A DNA stretch of 64,000 bases from Sediminitomix flava (GCF_003149185.1 NZ_QGDO01000011.1:62001-126000); one strand, 5' to 3'; shown: positions 25,462 through 34,961, numbered from the stretch's first letter. Numbers and translations: made by a program. Notes: generated by a model not told the origin, from the letters alone.

Positions 25462-25941
25462 ATGGAAGAACAGAATATCGTCTCTGATTTCGGATATATA
25501 TTTCTCTTTATTGCTGCAGGTATTATTTTCGTATTTGGAGGACTAATGGCTTCAATGCTCTTGCGTCCAAATAGACCTAATCCAGAAAAGCTTACGACAT
25601 ATGAAAGTGGTGAAGATCCCGTAGGAAATGCATGGGGACGCTTCAACATTCGTTTCTATATTGTAGCACTTATGTTTATTCTTTTTGAAATAGAAATCAT
25701 ATTTCTATTCCCTTGGGCCACTGTTTTTGGTCAAAAAGAGTTAATAGATGCTACGGAAGGAACTTGGGGATGGTTTGCACTTTTTGAAGCTATCATTTTT
25801 GTCGGTATTTTAGCACTCGGTCTTGCATATGCATGGCGAAAAGGCTTTATAAATTGGGTAAAACCAAAACCTCAGACTGCTGAATTCGAAAGTCCTGTAC
25901 CTGAGGATTTATACAATAAAGTCAACGAGACTTATCAATAG
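25462..25941 (+). CDS. nuoA: NADH-quinone oxidoreductase subunit A
   Basis: NuoA is a small membrane subunit of respiratory complex I near the quinone site. Three helices are visible: residues 10-32, 66-86 ([19 protein letters not shown]) and 103-122. The conserved loop [27 protein letters not shown], with the FEIE motif in helix 2, is diagnostic. At 159 aa it is a little longer than usual (about 120-147 aa), with a charged C-terminal tail. No other nuo gene is in the window. The next gene, a lipoprotein, starts 18 bases later and is probably co-transcribed. Confidence 0.94.
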   Translation: MEEQNIVSDFGYIFLFIAAGIIFVFGGLMASMLLRPNRPNPEKLTTYESGEDPVGNAWGRFNIRFYIVALMFILFEIEIIFLFPWATVFGQKELIDATEGTWGWFALFEAIIFVGILALGLAYAWRKGFINWVKPKPQTAEFESPVPEDLYNKVNETYQ

Positions 25942-25959
25942 CTTTAACTGATAGATTTT

Positions 25960-27348
25960 ATGTCAAACAGACTTTTGCTAGGAGGCATGTTTCTACTAAA
26001 CATACTCCTTTTTTTTGCTTGTACACCTTCTGAAGAGAAAATCAGTACTGACCCAAGTCTGAATCTTACTTTCTCTGAAGATACACTTACGTTTGACACT
26101 TTATATTCTGAAATAAAAAGTACGACAAAACGCCTAAAAGTTTACAATCCGTCTGAAAATGCAATCTTAATTAATAGCATTCGTTTCCAAGAAGCTACCA
26201 ATGATTTTCAAATCAGCCTTTTTGGAGAAAATGCTCAAGAATTTAACAATATCACACTTTTTGGCAAAGACAGTCTGATGTTGCTTCTAGATGCTACGCT
26301 AGAAAATTCGGATCAAAATGATATGATTTTCTTAGAGAATCAGCTTCAGTTTTCCTTCAATGCAAAGCTTCAAGAACTACCTGTACAAGCATGGAAACAA
26401 GATGTACACATTATTGGAGCTAATGAAACGGAGACTTTACTTGAGAATTCTACACACTGGACAGCTGATCGACCTTACGTTCTTAGAGGAAATATCATTG
26501 GTGAAAATCTCTTGGTAGATGCTGGTGCGACCATCTTAATGGACAACTTTTCAAGTATCATTATTAATCAAAACATTCAACTTTTAGGCTCTCTAGAAGA
26601 TACTATTCTTATCCAATCTATTCGTCAAGATGAATACTATGCCAATGCACCCAACCAATGGAATGGTATTTTTCTATCTGAAAATAGTCAAAATCATATC
26701 ATTCAAAATACCATTATTAAAAATGGTCGCTATGGTATTTTTTACATAGGAAATGGTTCTGAAACGGCCAATCTCAGTATTGAAAATACCTTGATTGCAA
26801 ATATGGAAGCCATGGCTTTATTAGGAGTTTCTTGCAATGTAAAACTGATCAATTCCATCATTTACAACTCTCAAATAGCAATGGCATTTGGTGGAGGGGG
26901 CAAATATGAACTCGTCCATAACACTTTTGCTAATTTTACCCCTTCATTTTTTCAAAATGAGCCATCCTTTAATTTCTCTAATTATGTCAAATTTGAAGAT
27001 CTAGAGTTTTATGGTGATACAGAAATCACACTTACCAATAACATTCTTTGGGGAGATCTTTATGATGAGCTTTTTATAAACCAAGAAGAAGATGCTACAT
27101 TCTTGCTTTCGGGAAGTAACAATATTATAAAAACAACGTCAGATGAAATAAGTGGACTTGAAAATACAAGTATTGATAATCCTGTTTTTACACAAGACAC
27201 TTATTTACTAGACTTCAGATTAGACGCTGAAAGCCCTGCTATAAATAATGGCGTTCAGACAAAATACACTACTGATTTTTATGGTATAGATCGTAGTTCT
27301 GAGCCAGATATTGGGGCTATTGAATGGGTTGAAGCAGAAGCAAACTAA
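25960..27348 (+). CDS. Lipoprotein with right-handed parallel beta-helix
   Basis: The signal peptide ends in the lipobox LLFFAC. An N-terminal Ig-like region (about residues 25-130) includes KVYNPSENAILINSI. The rest is a beta-helix with repeated short turns such as NGIFLSENSQNHIIQNTIIKN and ANLSIENTLIANM, plus NSIIYNSQIAMAFGGGG. The C-terminal phrase SPAINNG and DIGAIEW is typical of pectate-lyase-like choice-of-anchor proteins in Bacteroidota. No catalytic residues can be assigned. The gene follows nuoA by 18 bases, so it probably shares its transcript, although no functional link is known. Confidence 0.82.
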   Translation: MSNRLLLGGMFLLNILLFFACTPSEEKISTDPSLNLTFSEDTLTFDTLYSEIKSTTKRLKVYNPSENAILINSIRFQEATNDFQISLFGENAQEFNNITLFGKDSLMLLLDATLENSDQNDMIFLENQLQFSFNAKLQELPVQAWKQDVHIIGANETETLLENSTHWTADRPYVLRGNIIGENLLVDAGATILMDNFSSIIINQNIQLLGSLEDTILIQSIRQDEYYANAPNQWNGIFLSENSQNHIIQNTIIKNGRYGIFYIGNGSETANLSIENTLIANMEAMALLGVSCNVKLINSIIYNSQIAMAFGGGGKYELVHNTFANFTPSFFQNEPSFNFSNYVKFEDLEFYGDTEITLTNNILWGDLYDELFINQEEDATFLLSGSNNIIKTTSDEISGLENTSIDNPVFTQDTYLLDFRLDAESPAINNGVQTKYTTDFYGIDRSSEPDIGAIEWVEAEAN

Positions 27349-27540
27349 ACACAAACTTGATCTTCTTTCAATTGGAAAAGGTAATTGTGATTTATGGGTA
27401 AAAGTTTTACTCTGCATTTAAGAAATAATACATATTAACTATGTTTTTATGATTTCTTGAACATCAGAATACTCTTAGATTTACCTTCTTAAATTTGAAA
27501 AAGATTAAGAAACTTCAAGATAGAAATACATAAATAAACA

Positions 27541-28758
27541 ATGAAAACCTACGTTTACCCACTTAAGGGAAAGATTCAGAATTATGCATGGGGTGGAAAT
27601 TCATTTATCCCACAATTGCTAGATTTTAGCGCCGAAGAAAATACACCATACGCAGAATACTGGATGGGAGCACACGATAAAGCTCCTTCAGTTCTTAGTA
27701 CACAAAATGGTGAGACGAATCTAAATGATTTCATTCAGACGGATGCAAATACGATCCTTGGAGATGTAATTGCAAAACGTTTTGACAATAAACTTCCATT
27801 TTTATTCAAAGTTCTTGATGTAAAGCAAATGCTTTCTATTCAAGTACACCCAACAAAAGAGGAAGCAGTTAAAGGATTTGCTAGAGAAAATGAGGAAGGA
27901 ATTCCACTTTCAGCTAGTCACAGAAACTATAAAGACGATAATCATAAACCTGAAATCATGGTTGCTCTAACCGATTTTTGGTTGCTGCACGGTTTCAGAA
28001 ATGAACAAAGTCTTCGTGAGATACTTGAAATTTATGATGTCTTTAAACCTCTAATTCCTGTTTTTGAAAGCGGCAATTATAAGGCATTATATCAATATGT
28101 TATGGAAATGCCACAAGAGGAAGTAGATACAATGCTACAACCTCTTATCGATCACCTTCTCCCTCTTTACGAAGCTGGAAAATTAGAGAAACACTCTCCG
28201 AACTACTGGGCGGCTAAAGCTGCAGTGGAAATGTCTCAAGGAAATCATTTAGATAGAGGTATTTTCTCTATCTATTTCTACAATCTTGTAAAAGCGAAAA
28301 AAGGAGAAGCTGTTTTCCAAGATGCGGGAATTCCACACGCTTATTTAGAAGGTGTAAACATGGAATTGATGGCAAATTCTGACAACGTTCTTCGTGGTGG
28401 ATTAACTCCAAAACACGTAGATGTTCCAGAGCTGTTGAAGCATGTTACTTTTGAAGCTGTGACACCAAATTTATTGGAAGGTGAAAATATTTCTGATTAC
28501 GAACGTGTCTATAAAAGTCCTGCTCCAGATTTTGAGTTGAGTAGAATTACACTCCCTTCTGCATCTACTTATAAAAGTGTAGAAAAACACGCTGCCGAAA
28601 TTATAATTGCAATAGAAGGAGATGTAACTGTGAAGACAGATACTGATGAGTTTAAGATTGAAAAAGGAGAAGCATTCTTTGCATCCGCAGATGCCGCTTA
28701 TAGCATTGATGCTGATCAAGAGAGTTTACTGTTTAGAGCTACTGCTCCATTAAACTAA
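27541..28758 (+). CDS. manA: Mannose-6-phosphate isomerase, class I
   Basis: The zinc enzyme interconverts mannose-6-phosphate and fructose-6-phosphate, feeding GDP-mannose synthesis or mannose use. Zn ligands are visible in QVHPTKEEA (His), DDNHKPE (Glu) and AGIPHAYLEG (His). The opening LKGKIQNYAWGG and the YWMGAHDKAPS block are diagnostic. Length (405 aa) is normal. The location near nucleotide-sugar genes fits surface polysaccharide supply, but it has its own terminator and is separated from galE by two other genes. Confidence 0.95.
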   Translation: MKTYVYPLKGKIQNYAWGGNSFIPQLLDFSAEENTPYAEYWMGAHDKAPSVLSTQNGETNLNDFIQTDANTILGDVIAKRFDNKLPFLFKVLDVKQMLSIQVHPTKEEAVKGFARENEEGIPLSASHRNYKDDNHKPEIMVALTDFWLLHGFRNEQSLREILEIYDVFKPLIPVFESGNYKALYQYVMEMPQEEVDTMLQPLIDHLLPLYEAGKLEKHSPNYWAAKAAVEMSQGNHLDRGIFSIYFYNLVKAKKGEAVFQDAGIPHAYLEGVNMELMANSDNVLRGGLTPKHVDVPELLKHVTFEAVTPNLLEGENISDYERVYKSPAPDFELSRITLPSASTYKSVEKHAAEIIIAIEGDVTVKTDTDEFKIEKGEAFFASADAAYSIDADQESLLFRATAPLN

Positions 28759-28781
28759 AACCTTCTTATTCATAGATATTT

Positions 28782-28816
28782 AAAGCCTTGTAAAACCTAT
28801 TTTGCAAGGCTTTTTT
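28782..28816 (+). terminator. Rho-independent terminator after manA
   Basis: AAAGCCTTG (28782-28790) pairs with CAAGGC plus TTT (28805-28813) and runs into six T residues. Confidence 0.85.
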
Positions 28817-28826
28817 ATAGAAAAAG

Positions 28827-28855
28827 AAACCACTCAAAAATATTTCGAGTGGTTT
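28827..28855 (-). terminator. Terminator of the three-gene minus-strand unit
   Basis: AAACCACTC (28827-28835) pairs with GAGTGGTTT (28847-28855). On the minus strand it is followed by CTTTTTC, so it ends transcription from the genes at 28899-30927. It lies back-to-back with the manA terminator. Confidence 0.78.
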
Positions 28856-28898
28856 ACTAATCAGATTATTCTCAACCTTATTAATATTATTTTTAGAC

Positions 28899-29960
28899 TT
28901 ATAAAACAGTTGGCGATTCCTCAACAGAAATATTTACACCATCCAGTTTTAATGTATTTTGAGTCGATACTTTGATAACTCCTTTCGCACTTGTAAAAAT
29001 ATTCTTCGCCAACTTGCTTGTAGACACAAAACTTCCCCACACCATCATTTCACCATCTACATAAACTTCACCATGATCATTGAGGTAGTAATTATCTCCT
29101 ACCATAAATTTCCCGTGCTTTGATATATCTACAACTGCTTTCTGCTTGTGATGAATATGCTGTTTTACTTTCATTTCTCCGTAGACAATGAAGTTAGAAT
29201 GTCCGAATAGGTCTAGACTCTCTCCTACTTCAAACTTTCCTACAATCTCTCCTATACTATTCTTTGAAAAACTAGCCGACTTAGCTAAGGCTAAATGCCC
29301 ACTTTCAATCACATGAATTTTAGATTTCCCAGAAACATCTAAACTACCTTTACCATCTAAAAGACCTGAAATTTCTAGGCTACTGTAGTGAGTCAATTCT
29401 ATTTTCGATTTCACCTCTAGTTTTGCTTTTTCAGAAATTGAAAACTTATGGTTCGACTCATTATTTAATAATAGATTATTGAAGAATGCCTCCCCTTCTA
29501 TATTCACTTCAGCCAAAGATTCCGTTCTGAAATCTTTCTTTACTTCTAGCACTCCTCTTCCTCTATAAAAGCTAAAATCTTTGAGTATTATACTTCCATT
29601 TATTTCTATTTTTCCTTCATTTTTAATTGTACTATTTCCCTCTAATACTACAGATTCTTTCCCTTCGCTCAAAACACGTATAGAAGCTCCCTCATCTAAG
29701 TTTAGAAGTGCATTGGTACACATTACGATCTTTTCTCGAACGGTCAGTATAACCCCTGAAGGAATATTCAGTGTGCCTTTTTGAATAATCAAAGTTTTAA
29801 AGGTTCCACTCGTATCTAGTGTTTTAGCATTCTTAATTGTTAAGACCTCTTCACTTGTATCTTTTCCAGCATCTTCAACTTTCGGGGCAATACGATTCTG
29901 TCCTACTATGCTAAAAGATATCAAACATAGTAAGCTTATCGCTATCAGACCTTTTTTCAT
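28899..29960 (-). CDS. Secreted beta-solenoid-like repeat protein, 353 aa, unknown function
   Basis: A signal peptide (ISLLCLISFSIVGQ) is followed by almost 300 residues of imperfect 17-22-residue repeats. Alternating hydrophobic/charged strands and turns, such as GTLNIPSGVILTV, NEGKIEINGSIIL and GKSKIHVIESGHLAL, suggest a parallel beta-solenoid. The sequence is rich in Lys, Glu and Ser and resembles polymer-forming or adhesin-stalk proteins in composition. I recognise no named family and no catalytic motif. It is the last gene of a three-gene set with the 63-aa membrane protein and the T9SS-sorted protein. The first two are 12 bases apart; this one follows after 61 bases. Confidence 0.75.
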   Translation of the reverse strand: MKKGLIAISLLCLISFSIVGQNRIAPKVEDAGKDTSEEVLTIKNAKTLDTSGTFKTLIIQKGTLNIPSGVILTVREKIVMCTNALLNLDEGASIRVLSEGKESVVLEGNSTIKNEGKIEINGSIILKDFSFYRGRGVLEVKKDFRTESLAEVNIEGEAFFNNLLLNNESNHKFSISEKAKLEVKSKIELTHYSSLEISGLLDGKGSLDVSGKSKIHVIESGHLALAKSASFSKNSIGEIVGKFEVGESLDLFGHSNFIVYGEMKVKQHIHHKQKAVVDISKHGKFMVGDNYYLNDHGEVYVDGEMMVWGSFVSTSKLAKNIFTSAKGVIKVSTQNTLKLDGVNISVEESPTVL

Positions 29961-30021
29961 GATAATAGGTTTTTAGTAGTTGTTTCTTGATTATTTCGAA
30001 GTCTGTTTGATACTTTAAATA

Positions 30022-30213
30022 CTATTTATTACGCTCTCCGTTGTAAATTTTTTGGTAGTGTTCTTTTAGCTTTTCAAGCTGTTTTTCAGTGGGTTTTTCT
30101 TCATTAATCACATTCGGATAAAACGTTGCACCAGAGTGTGTATCCAAATAATACAGTAATGAAGGTACTAGCCAACAAATCCCTGCCCACATGATATATG
30201 ATGATATTTCCAT
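30022..30213 (-). CDS. Small membrane protein, 63 aa
   Basis: A single hydrophobic stretch (IMWAGICWLVPSLLYYL) is followed by a soluble tail of about 40 residues with a short Lys/Glu-rich helix (TEKQLEKLKEHYQKIY). There is no signal cleavage site. It starts 12 bases after the stop of the T9SS-sorted protein and ends 61 bases before the beta-solenoid gene, with no terminator in between. That makes it a credible gene in an operon and not a chance frame. Function is unknown. Confidence 0.6.
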   Translation of the reverse strand: MEISSYIMWAGICWLVPSLLYYLDTHSGATFYPNVINEEKPTEKQLEKLKEHYQKIYNGERNK

Positions 30214-30225
30214 AAATCGCTTCTT

Positions 30226-30927
30226 TTAGTGTACAATGATTTTCTCATACTGTATTCCGTTATCATTCGATATTTTGAGGAAATACATACCTTGTATCAG
30301 ATGATCTACAGAAATTTCCCAAGCATGAGGAGTACTTGACACCTCTCCTACTTTCAGTTGATTACCTATCTCATCATAAAGCATAAAATCATAATTGCTG
30401 GCTAAAGATGTCCGATTATCTTTTGAAATGAAGATATGGCTAGCAGCAGGATGCAAACTATTCGTTAACTTCTCTCTCATATCATTCAAAACAGTAATAG
30501 GATCTGAGTATGAGCAAGAGCCATCTTTTGCGGTTTGCTTTAATCTGTAGAAGTTCTTTCCTAGAGCAGGAAAATCATCTTGGAAAAAATAATATTGAAT
30601 GGCATTCGAGCTTCCTGATGCATCCACTTTGAATAAGGATTCATAGTGTTCTCCGTCCAACGACTTCTGAATATCGAATGATTCACTATTAGTTTCTTCC
30701 TTTGTTTCCCATTCGATGATAGCAGAACCGCTTTCCATCCAGACTTTAAAAGAAATCAGATTCGTCGATAAAGTGTAGGTCACTTTATTCGGTAAAATCA
30801 TAGAACCAAAACGTGAAGAACAGTCTTCTTCAGCGTATTCTATATCTGTCTTCTTACTTTTTTCAGCAAAGACAGATAAATGGCAGCAACAAAAAAATAA
30901 AAATACCCAAGAGTAAATTTTCAGCAT
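30226..30927 (-). CDS. Secreted protein with T9SS-type C-terminal sorting domain, 233 aa
   Basis: The signal peptide is hydrophobic and Cys-rich (VFLFFCCCHLSVFA). The centre (about residues 58-145) is a fibronectin-type sandwich with IIEWETKEETNSESFDIQKS and GKNFYRLKQTAKDGSCSYSDPI, a module often placed just before the sorting signal. The last 80 residues match the type A Por secretion domain: an early LHPAASHIFI, then YDEIGNQL, a GMYFLKI strand and the ending YEKIIVH. It should therefore be exported by the type IX system and attached to the surface or released. It is unusually short, with almost no cargo domain, and heads a three-gene unit. Confidence 0.83.
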   Translation of the reverse strand: MLKIYSWVFLFFCCCHLSVFAEKSKKTDIEYAEEDCSSRFGSMILPNKVTYTLSTNLISFKVWMESGSAIIEWETKEETNSESFDIQKSLDGEHYESLFKVDASGSSNAIQYYFFQDDFPALGKNFYRLKQTAKDGSCSYSDPITVLNDMREKLTNSLHPAASHIFISKDNRTSLASNYDFMLYDEIGNQLKVGEVSSTPHAWEISVDHLIQGMYFLKISNDNGIQYEKIIVH

Positions 30928-31123
30928 TATGATAGTAGGTTAAGTAAATTAGGTTAAATCTCCGTTAGGAATGTAATTAGGTTTCAGTCATCAAACAGAG
31001 GTGCTATGGAATGGGTTCTAGATACTTCTGTGAGCTATCGTAAGGTATAAGCTATTGAAGAAGCTATTCTCAACTAAATAATGAACTTTTTATGCAATTC
31101 ATACGAGCTAAAAAAAGGATATA

Positions 31124-31165
31124 AAAAAAGGTCTTGGCACCTAAGCGTACCAAGACCTTTATTTC
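31124..31165 (-). terminator. Strong intrinsic terminator after nhaD
   Basis: AAAGGTCTTGG (31127-31137) pairs with CCAAGACCTTT (31150-31160). On the minus strand it is followed by seven T, giving a strong terminator for the antiporter gene. Confidence 0.88.
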
Positions 31166-31179
31166 TTAACTCTTTTACC

Positions 31180-32712
31180 TTATACAAAAGCAAAAAATGC
31201 TAGCCATGTAAGGAATAAGATTGGTAATAAGATTGGCAACGAATATCTAACGATATAACCGAAGAACGAAGGCATCTCAATACCAATTTGCTCTGCAATA
31301 GATTTCACCATAAAGTTAGGTCCATTACCGATATATGTCATAGCTCCGAAGAATACCGCAGATACTGAAATTGCTCTCAACTCAATAATTGCTTCAATTC
31401 CTCCGAATTGCTGTGCTCCTTCTGTAAAGGCAACTACATCTTGAAGATTACCAATATCTCCACCTTTAGCTGCAAGCGCTGCAGTAAAGAAGTTCAGATA
31501 AGTTGGTGCGTTATCCAAGATACCTGATAGTGTACCTGTACCCCAATAAAGTGTATTGTGCGTGATTAGAGCGGCTCCTTCAGGAGATGCTGCAAATGAG
31601 GCTACCAATTCTAAAGCGGGCATCATTGTACCGAAAATACCTACGAAAATGAATGCAACTTCTCTAATTGGCTCAAAGTTGAAATCATTTCCTTCAATTG
31701 CTCTTTTATCAGCCAATGTAAAAGAGAAGTAAGCAACACTAAGCATGATTAGCTCTCTGATGAAAGAGAAACCAGTCAAATACGTTCCAGCTTCTTTAGC
31801 CGCAGGGATTGTAGAAATACCCAAACTTCCGTCTGTGTGCTCAATTACTGCAGGTACCCAATTCAATTTTGCAGGGTCAATGAAAATAGCCACAATCACA
31901 AGAACCAACCACAAAAAGTTTTTCGCTCCTGTAAAGCTAATTTTATTCGTATACTCAGCATTTGAATTATCTTCAATCAGGTCACCTTCTTTTGCTCCTT
32001 GTCTTTTATCTACAAAGAAGAATAAAATAGCCAACAAGCCAATTCCAAATACCCACGGCGTGAAACTGTGCTCTAATGTCCATTCGAACGGTACTCCTTT
32101 CAAGAAACCTAAGAATAGTGGAGGGTCTCCAATTGGAGTCAAAGCTCCACCCACGTTACTTACCATGAAGATAAAGAAGATGATATGGTAAGCAGAAATA
32201 CGTCCTTTGTTCAAACGAATGAATGGACGAATCAAAAGCATAGAGGCACCTGTAGTACCAATAATATTTGAAATAATAGCTCCAATAACCAATAGTACCG
32301 TATTTGCGAGTGGTGTCCCTTTACGGTCTATATTGATCATGATACCCCCTGAGGCAATATACAATGCCGACAATAGTGAGATAAATTGGAAGTACTCAAA
32401 GAAAGCGTGTAATGGCGCAGCGTGATTGTGTAGCCCGAAAAGGTAATACACAACTACAACTAGGGCCAAGCCTATAGCTACTTTAGGATAGTTATGATGC
32501 CAGAACTTTTCATAAAATAAAGGCCCTGTAGCAATCATAGTCAATAAAATCACAAATGGAATTACTGAAAATGGGGATGCTGGTGCTCCATGTCCTCCGG
32601 CCTCAACAGCACTAGCACTCATAATACTGGCAACTTCTGCAAATGCCCCTTCAGCTCCAAAAGCTGAAAATCCCAGCATCACCAGTAATGTTAGAATAAG
32701 TTTTTTCATCAT
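31180..32712 (-). CDS. nhaD: Sodium:proton antiporter, NhaD type
   Basis: This integral membrane protein of the ion transporter superfamily exports Na+ in exchange for protons. A signal-like N-terminus (MMKKLILTLLVMLGFSAFG) precedes about 12 helices. Family blocks include IISNIIGTTGASMLLIRPFIR, NVGGALTPIGDPPLFLGFLKG, GTLSGILDNAPTYLNFF and MTYIGNGPNFMVKSIAE. The paired TPIGDPP and YIGNGPN half-site motifs are typical of NhaD. The length (510 aa) fits members with a cleaved leader. It stands alone with its own terminator. With the CPA1 antiporter at the left edge it suggests adaptation to salt. Confidence 0.9.
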   Translation of the reverse strand: MMKKLILTLLVMLGFSAFGAEGAFAEVASIMSASAVEAGGHGAPASPFSVIPFVILLTMIATGPLFYEKFWHHNYPKVAIGLALVVVVYYLFGLHNHAAPLHAFFEYFQFISLLSALYIASGGIMINIDRKGTPLANTVLLVIGAIISNIIGTTGASMLLIRPFIRLNKGRISAYHIIFFIFMVSNVGGALTPIGDPPLFLGFLKGVPFEWTLEHSFTPWVFGIGLLAILFFFVDKRQGAKEGDLIEDNSNAEYTNKISFTGAKNFLWLVLVIVAIFIDPAKLNWVPAVIEHTDGSLGISTIPAAKEAGTYLTGFSFIRELIMLSVAYFSFTLADKRAIEGNDFNFEPIREVAFIFVGIFGTMMPALELVASFAASPEGAALITHNTLYWGTGTLSGILDNAPTYLNFFTAALAAKGGDIGNLQDVVAFTEGAQQFGGIEAIIELRAISVSAVFFGAMTYIGNGPNFMVKSIAEQIGIEMPSFFGYIVRYSLPILLPILFLTWLAFFAFV

Positions 32713-33214
32713 TTTTCTGTTTCAACAGTCTAGTAGTATCTCTCCACAACCCACACACTCATTGCTTGTCTGTTTTTTTTACCGAGTTGTGTAATATTTT
32801 TAATCCAATTTTTTCCCCTTACCTTAAAATGGAATTTTGGTATGGCAAGTGTAAATTTTTCCATTCTTAAAGAGAATGACTAAAATCAGCTTTCTAATCA
32901 ATCTTACTCATTACCGTGTTTTATTCCGTTAAAATCCATTTTAACCAAATAATATTGTCAAAATATTTGTAATTATTTAATACTTGGAACAGCCATTTTA
33001 GCACATTCATTATATTAACAAGGTTTTAGTGTGTCAAATTAATTTTTATAGGCTTAAAAGAATGTCTAATGAAAGCGATGAATTAGTAACAATTTATTTA
33101 CAATAACGTCTTTTTGGTGTCAATTATTCAGCTATGGATTTTTTAATGCTTTCCAACATTATACTTCAATTTGTTTTACTAGCTCCTTTTAGTTGAATAA
33201 TGTATTTTTGAATT
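32713..33214. other. Longest gene-free stretch, about 500 bases
   Basis: This region lies between divergent nhaD (minus) and the LolC/E-like permease (plus). It is very AT-rich with T-runs. A match to TAnnTTTG (TATTTTTG at 33203-33210) lies only 5 bases before the ATG and has no -33 partner, so I do not count it as the promoter. No open frame of note, hairpin, tRNA or repeat is seen. Confidence 0.5.
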
Positions 33215-34450
33215 ATGAGTAAAACATCAAACTTCAGAGTCCCACTTTTCATAGCCAGAAGATATTTTTCTATTGGAAAAAGTTTTATCAAACTTCTTTC
33301 TAGTATCTCTATGTTTGGCGTTGCGATTGGTACGGCTGCACTTGTCATTGTCTTATCCGTTTTTAATGGACTAGAAGACTTGACTAGGAATATGTATATG
33401 ATGCATAACCCCGACATCAAGATCAGCCCTAGCAAAGGCAAACACTTTGAATATACCGACGCGCTCAAAAATAAGCTAAATACAATTGAAGGAGTTGAAG
33501 TTCTTACCGAAACGGTAGAAGACAATGCTCTACTGATTTATAAAGACCAACAAAAGGTAATTAATATGAAGGGCGTTTCTTCAAACTTTATGAGCCTTTA
33601 CGAATTTGATACTACTTTAGTATTGGGTGATTCATACCTTTTAAAAGATAGCGTTCCTTATTTATTGGCAGGCGCTGAGCTTTACAAGGAGCTTTCTTTA
33701 AGAGTAAAAGATAACTTGAATTTGTTAGAAATTTGGTTTCCGAAGCGAGAAAAGAAAGTTTCTCTAAATCCCAATACTGCCTTTAAGAAAGCTTATATAC
33801 AGATTGGAGGGATTTTCCTTACAGAACCAGAATATGATGCTCAGAACGTAATTGTACCAATGGGTTTTGCAAAGAAACTCCTACAATACGATAATGAACT
33901 GACCTCACTAGAGATTCGAGTAGCAGAGAATTACAGCATATATGAAGTTCAAGAACAGCTTAAGGATGCTCTAGGCGATGACTTTGAGGTAAAAAATAGT
34001 GATGAACAACAAGCTCATATTTTGAAAGCTGTCAAAATCGAGAAGTTTTTCACCTACATCGCATTTGTATTTATACTTGGCGTCGCTTCATTCAATATAT
34101 TTTACTCACTGGCGATTCTGGGTATTGAGAAAAAGAAAGACATTAGTATACTCATGACTATGGGAGCGTCTCAGACCTTCTTGAAGCGTGTCTTTTTAAT
34201 AGAGGGTAGTCTCATTGCTTTTGTAGGTGCTTCTGTCGGTTTGTTGCTTGGCTATGGCATCTGTATTGGTCAACAATACTTTGGTTGGGTAAGTCTAGGT
34301 ATTAACAGCGGACTTATTGATGCATACCCAGTCAAGATAAAAGCATTAGATTTCGTAATGACTGCAGCCGCTATTATTGTCATTACATTCTTAGCATCTA
34401 TTGTACCTGCCAGAAACGCTACCAAAGTGATCATTACAGAGAACGTTTAA
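33215..34450 (+). CDS. ABC transporter permease, LolC/LolE (FtsX-like) family
   Basis: The architecture is one N-terminal helix (residues 26-50, GVAIGTAALVIVLSVFNGL), a periplasmic domain of about 215 residues, and three C-terminal helices (about 275-305, 325-350 and 375-400). This is the MacB/LolC type-VII fold. The opening LFIARRYFSIGKSFIKLLSSISMFGV is typical of lipoprotein-releasing permeases. Such proteins drive lipoprotein sorting to the outer membrane with LolD, but no lolD is adjacent here. LolC versus LolE cannot be told apart by eye. In Bacteroidota one permease often serves for both. Confidence 0.88.
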   Translation: MSKTSNFRVPLFIARRYFSIGKSFIKLLSSISMFGVAIGTAALVIVLSVFNGLEDLTRNMYMMHNPDIKISPSKGKHFEYTDALKNKLNTIEGVEVLTETVEDNALLIYKDQQKVINMKGVSSNFMSLYEFDTTLVLGDSYLLKDSVPYLLAGAELYKELSLRVKDNLNLLEIWFPKREKKVSLNPNTAFKKAYIQIGGIFLTEPEYDAQNVIVPMGFAKKLLQYDNELTSLEIRVAENYSIYEVQEQLKDALGDDFEVKNSDEQQAHILKAVKIEKFFTYIAFVFILGVASFNIFYSLAILGIEKKKDISILMTMGASQTFLKRVFLIEGSLIAFVGASVGLLLGYGICIGQQYFGWVSLGINSGLIDAYPVKIKALDFVMTAAAIIVITFLASIVPARNATKVIITENV

Positions 34451-34541
34451 AGAAAATCACTTTTTAGCAAAGAACTTACAACGCGAAGTTTTTTGAATGT
34501 CATAGCAGTTTGAAGAAACGTACTAAACAAACAAACTAACT

Positions 34542-34961
34542 ATGAAATCAATTTTGAAAACTATCGCAGCTGTTGCAGCTTTCTTCATGTTTGCTTTTGC
34601 TGCCAACGCACAACAAATGCCAAACCCAGAAGAAGCAGCACAACGTGTCTGTAACAAATTGGCTTCTGAGCTTTCACTAGATGACTCTCAGAAAGAAAAA
34701 GTAACTCAAATTTACCAAGAGCACTTCCAAGAAATTGGTAAATACAAAACAAGAGGTGCAAACACTTCTGAAATCAAGGAAAGCCGTGAAGAGCTTCACA
34801 AGCAGATGAAAGAAGTTCTAAACGATGAGCAATTCGAGAAGTATGCATCGATGGAAAAAGAAAGAGAAGAGCGTATCAATCAGCACAAAGAGCAAATGAA
34901 AGATGATATGCAAGATGCTACTGAAGAATTGGAAGACGTAGACCAAGAAGAGCAAGAATAA
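34542..34961 (+). CDS. Small periplasmic Spy/CpxP-like helical protein
   Basis: A signal peptide (IAAVAAFFMFAFAANAQQ) precedes a mature helical protein of about 115 residues rich in Gln, Glu and Lys. LASELSLDDSQKEKVTQIYQEH and VLNDEQFEKYASMEKEREER resemble the two L-x-L-T-x-x-Q helices of Spy/CpxP-type chaperones, in the loose form common in Bacteroidota. The C-terminus is a highly acidic tail. A role as a periplasmic chaperone or stress sensor is inferred. It follows the permease gene by 91 bases and ends in a clear terminator. Confidence 0.72.
   Translation: MKSILKTIAAVAAFFMFAFAANAQQMPNPEEAAQRVCNKLASELSLDDSQKEKVTQIYQEHFQEIGKYKTRGANTSEIKESREELHKQMKEVLNDEQFEKYASMEKEREERINQHKEQMKDDMQDATEELEDVDQEEQE

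Noticed and set aside
27490-27497. TAAATTTG as a -7 promoter box of manA
   Set aside because: No TTG or TTTG occurs in the -33 window, and the sequence is AT-rich enough for chance matches.
31745-32191. 148-aa plus-strand open frame opposite nhaD
   Set aside because: It is antisense to a conserved transporter gene, and its Lys- and Ile-rich sequence is what the complement of transmembrane codons would give.
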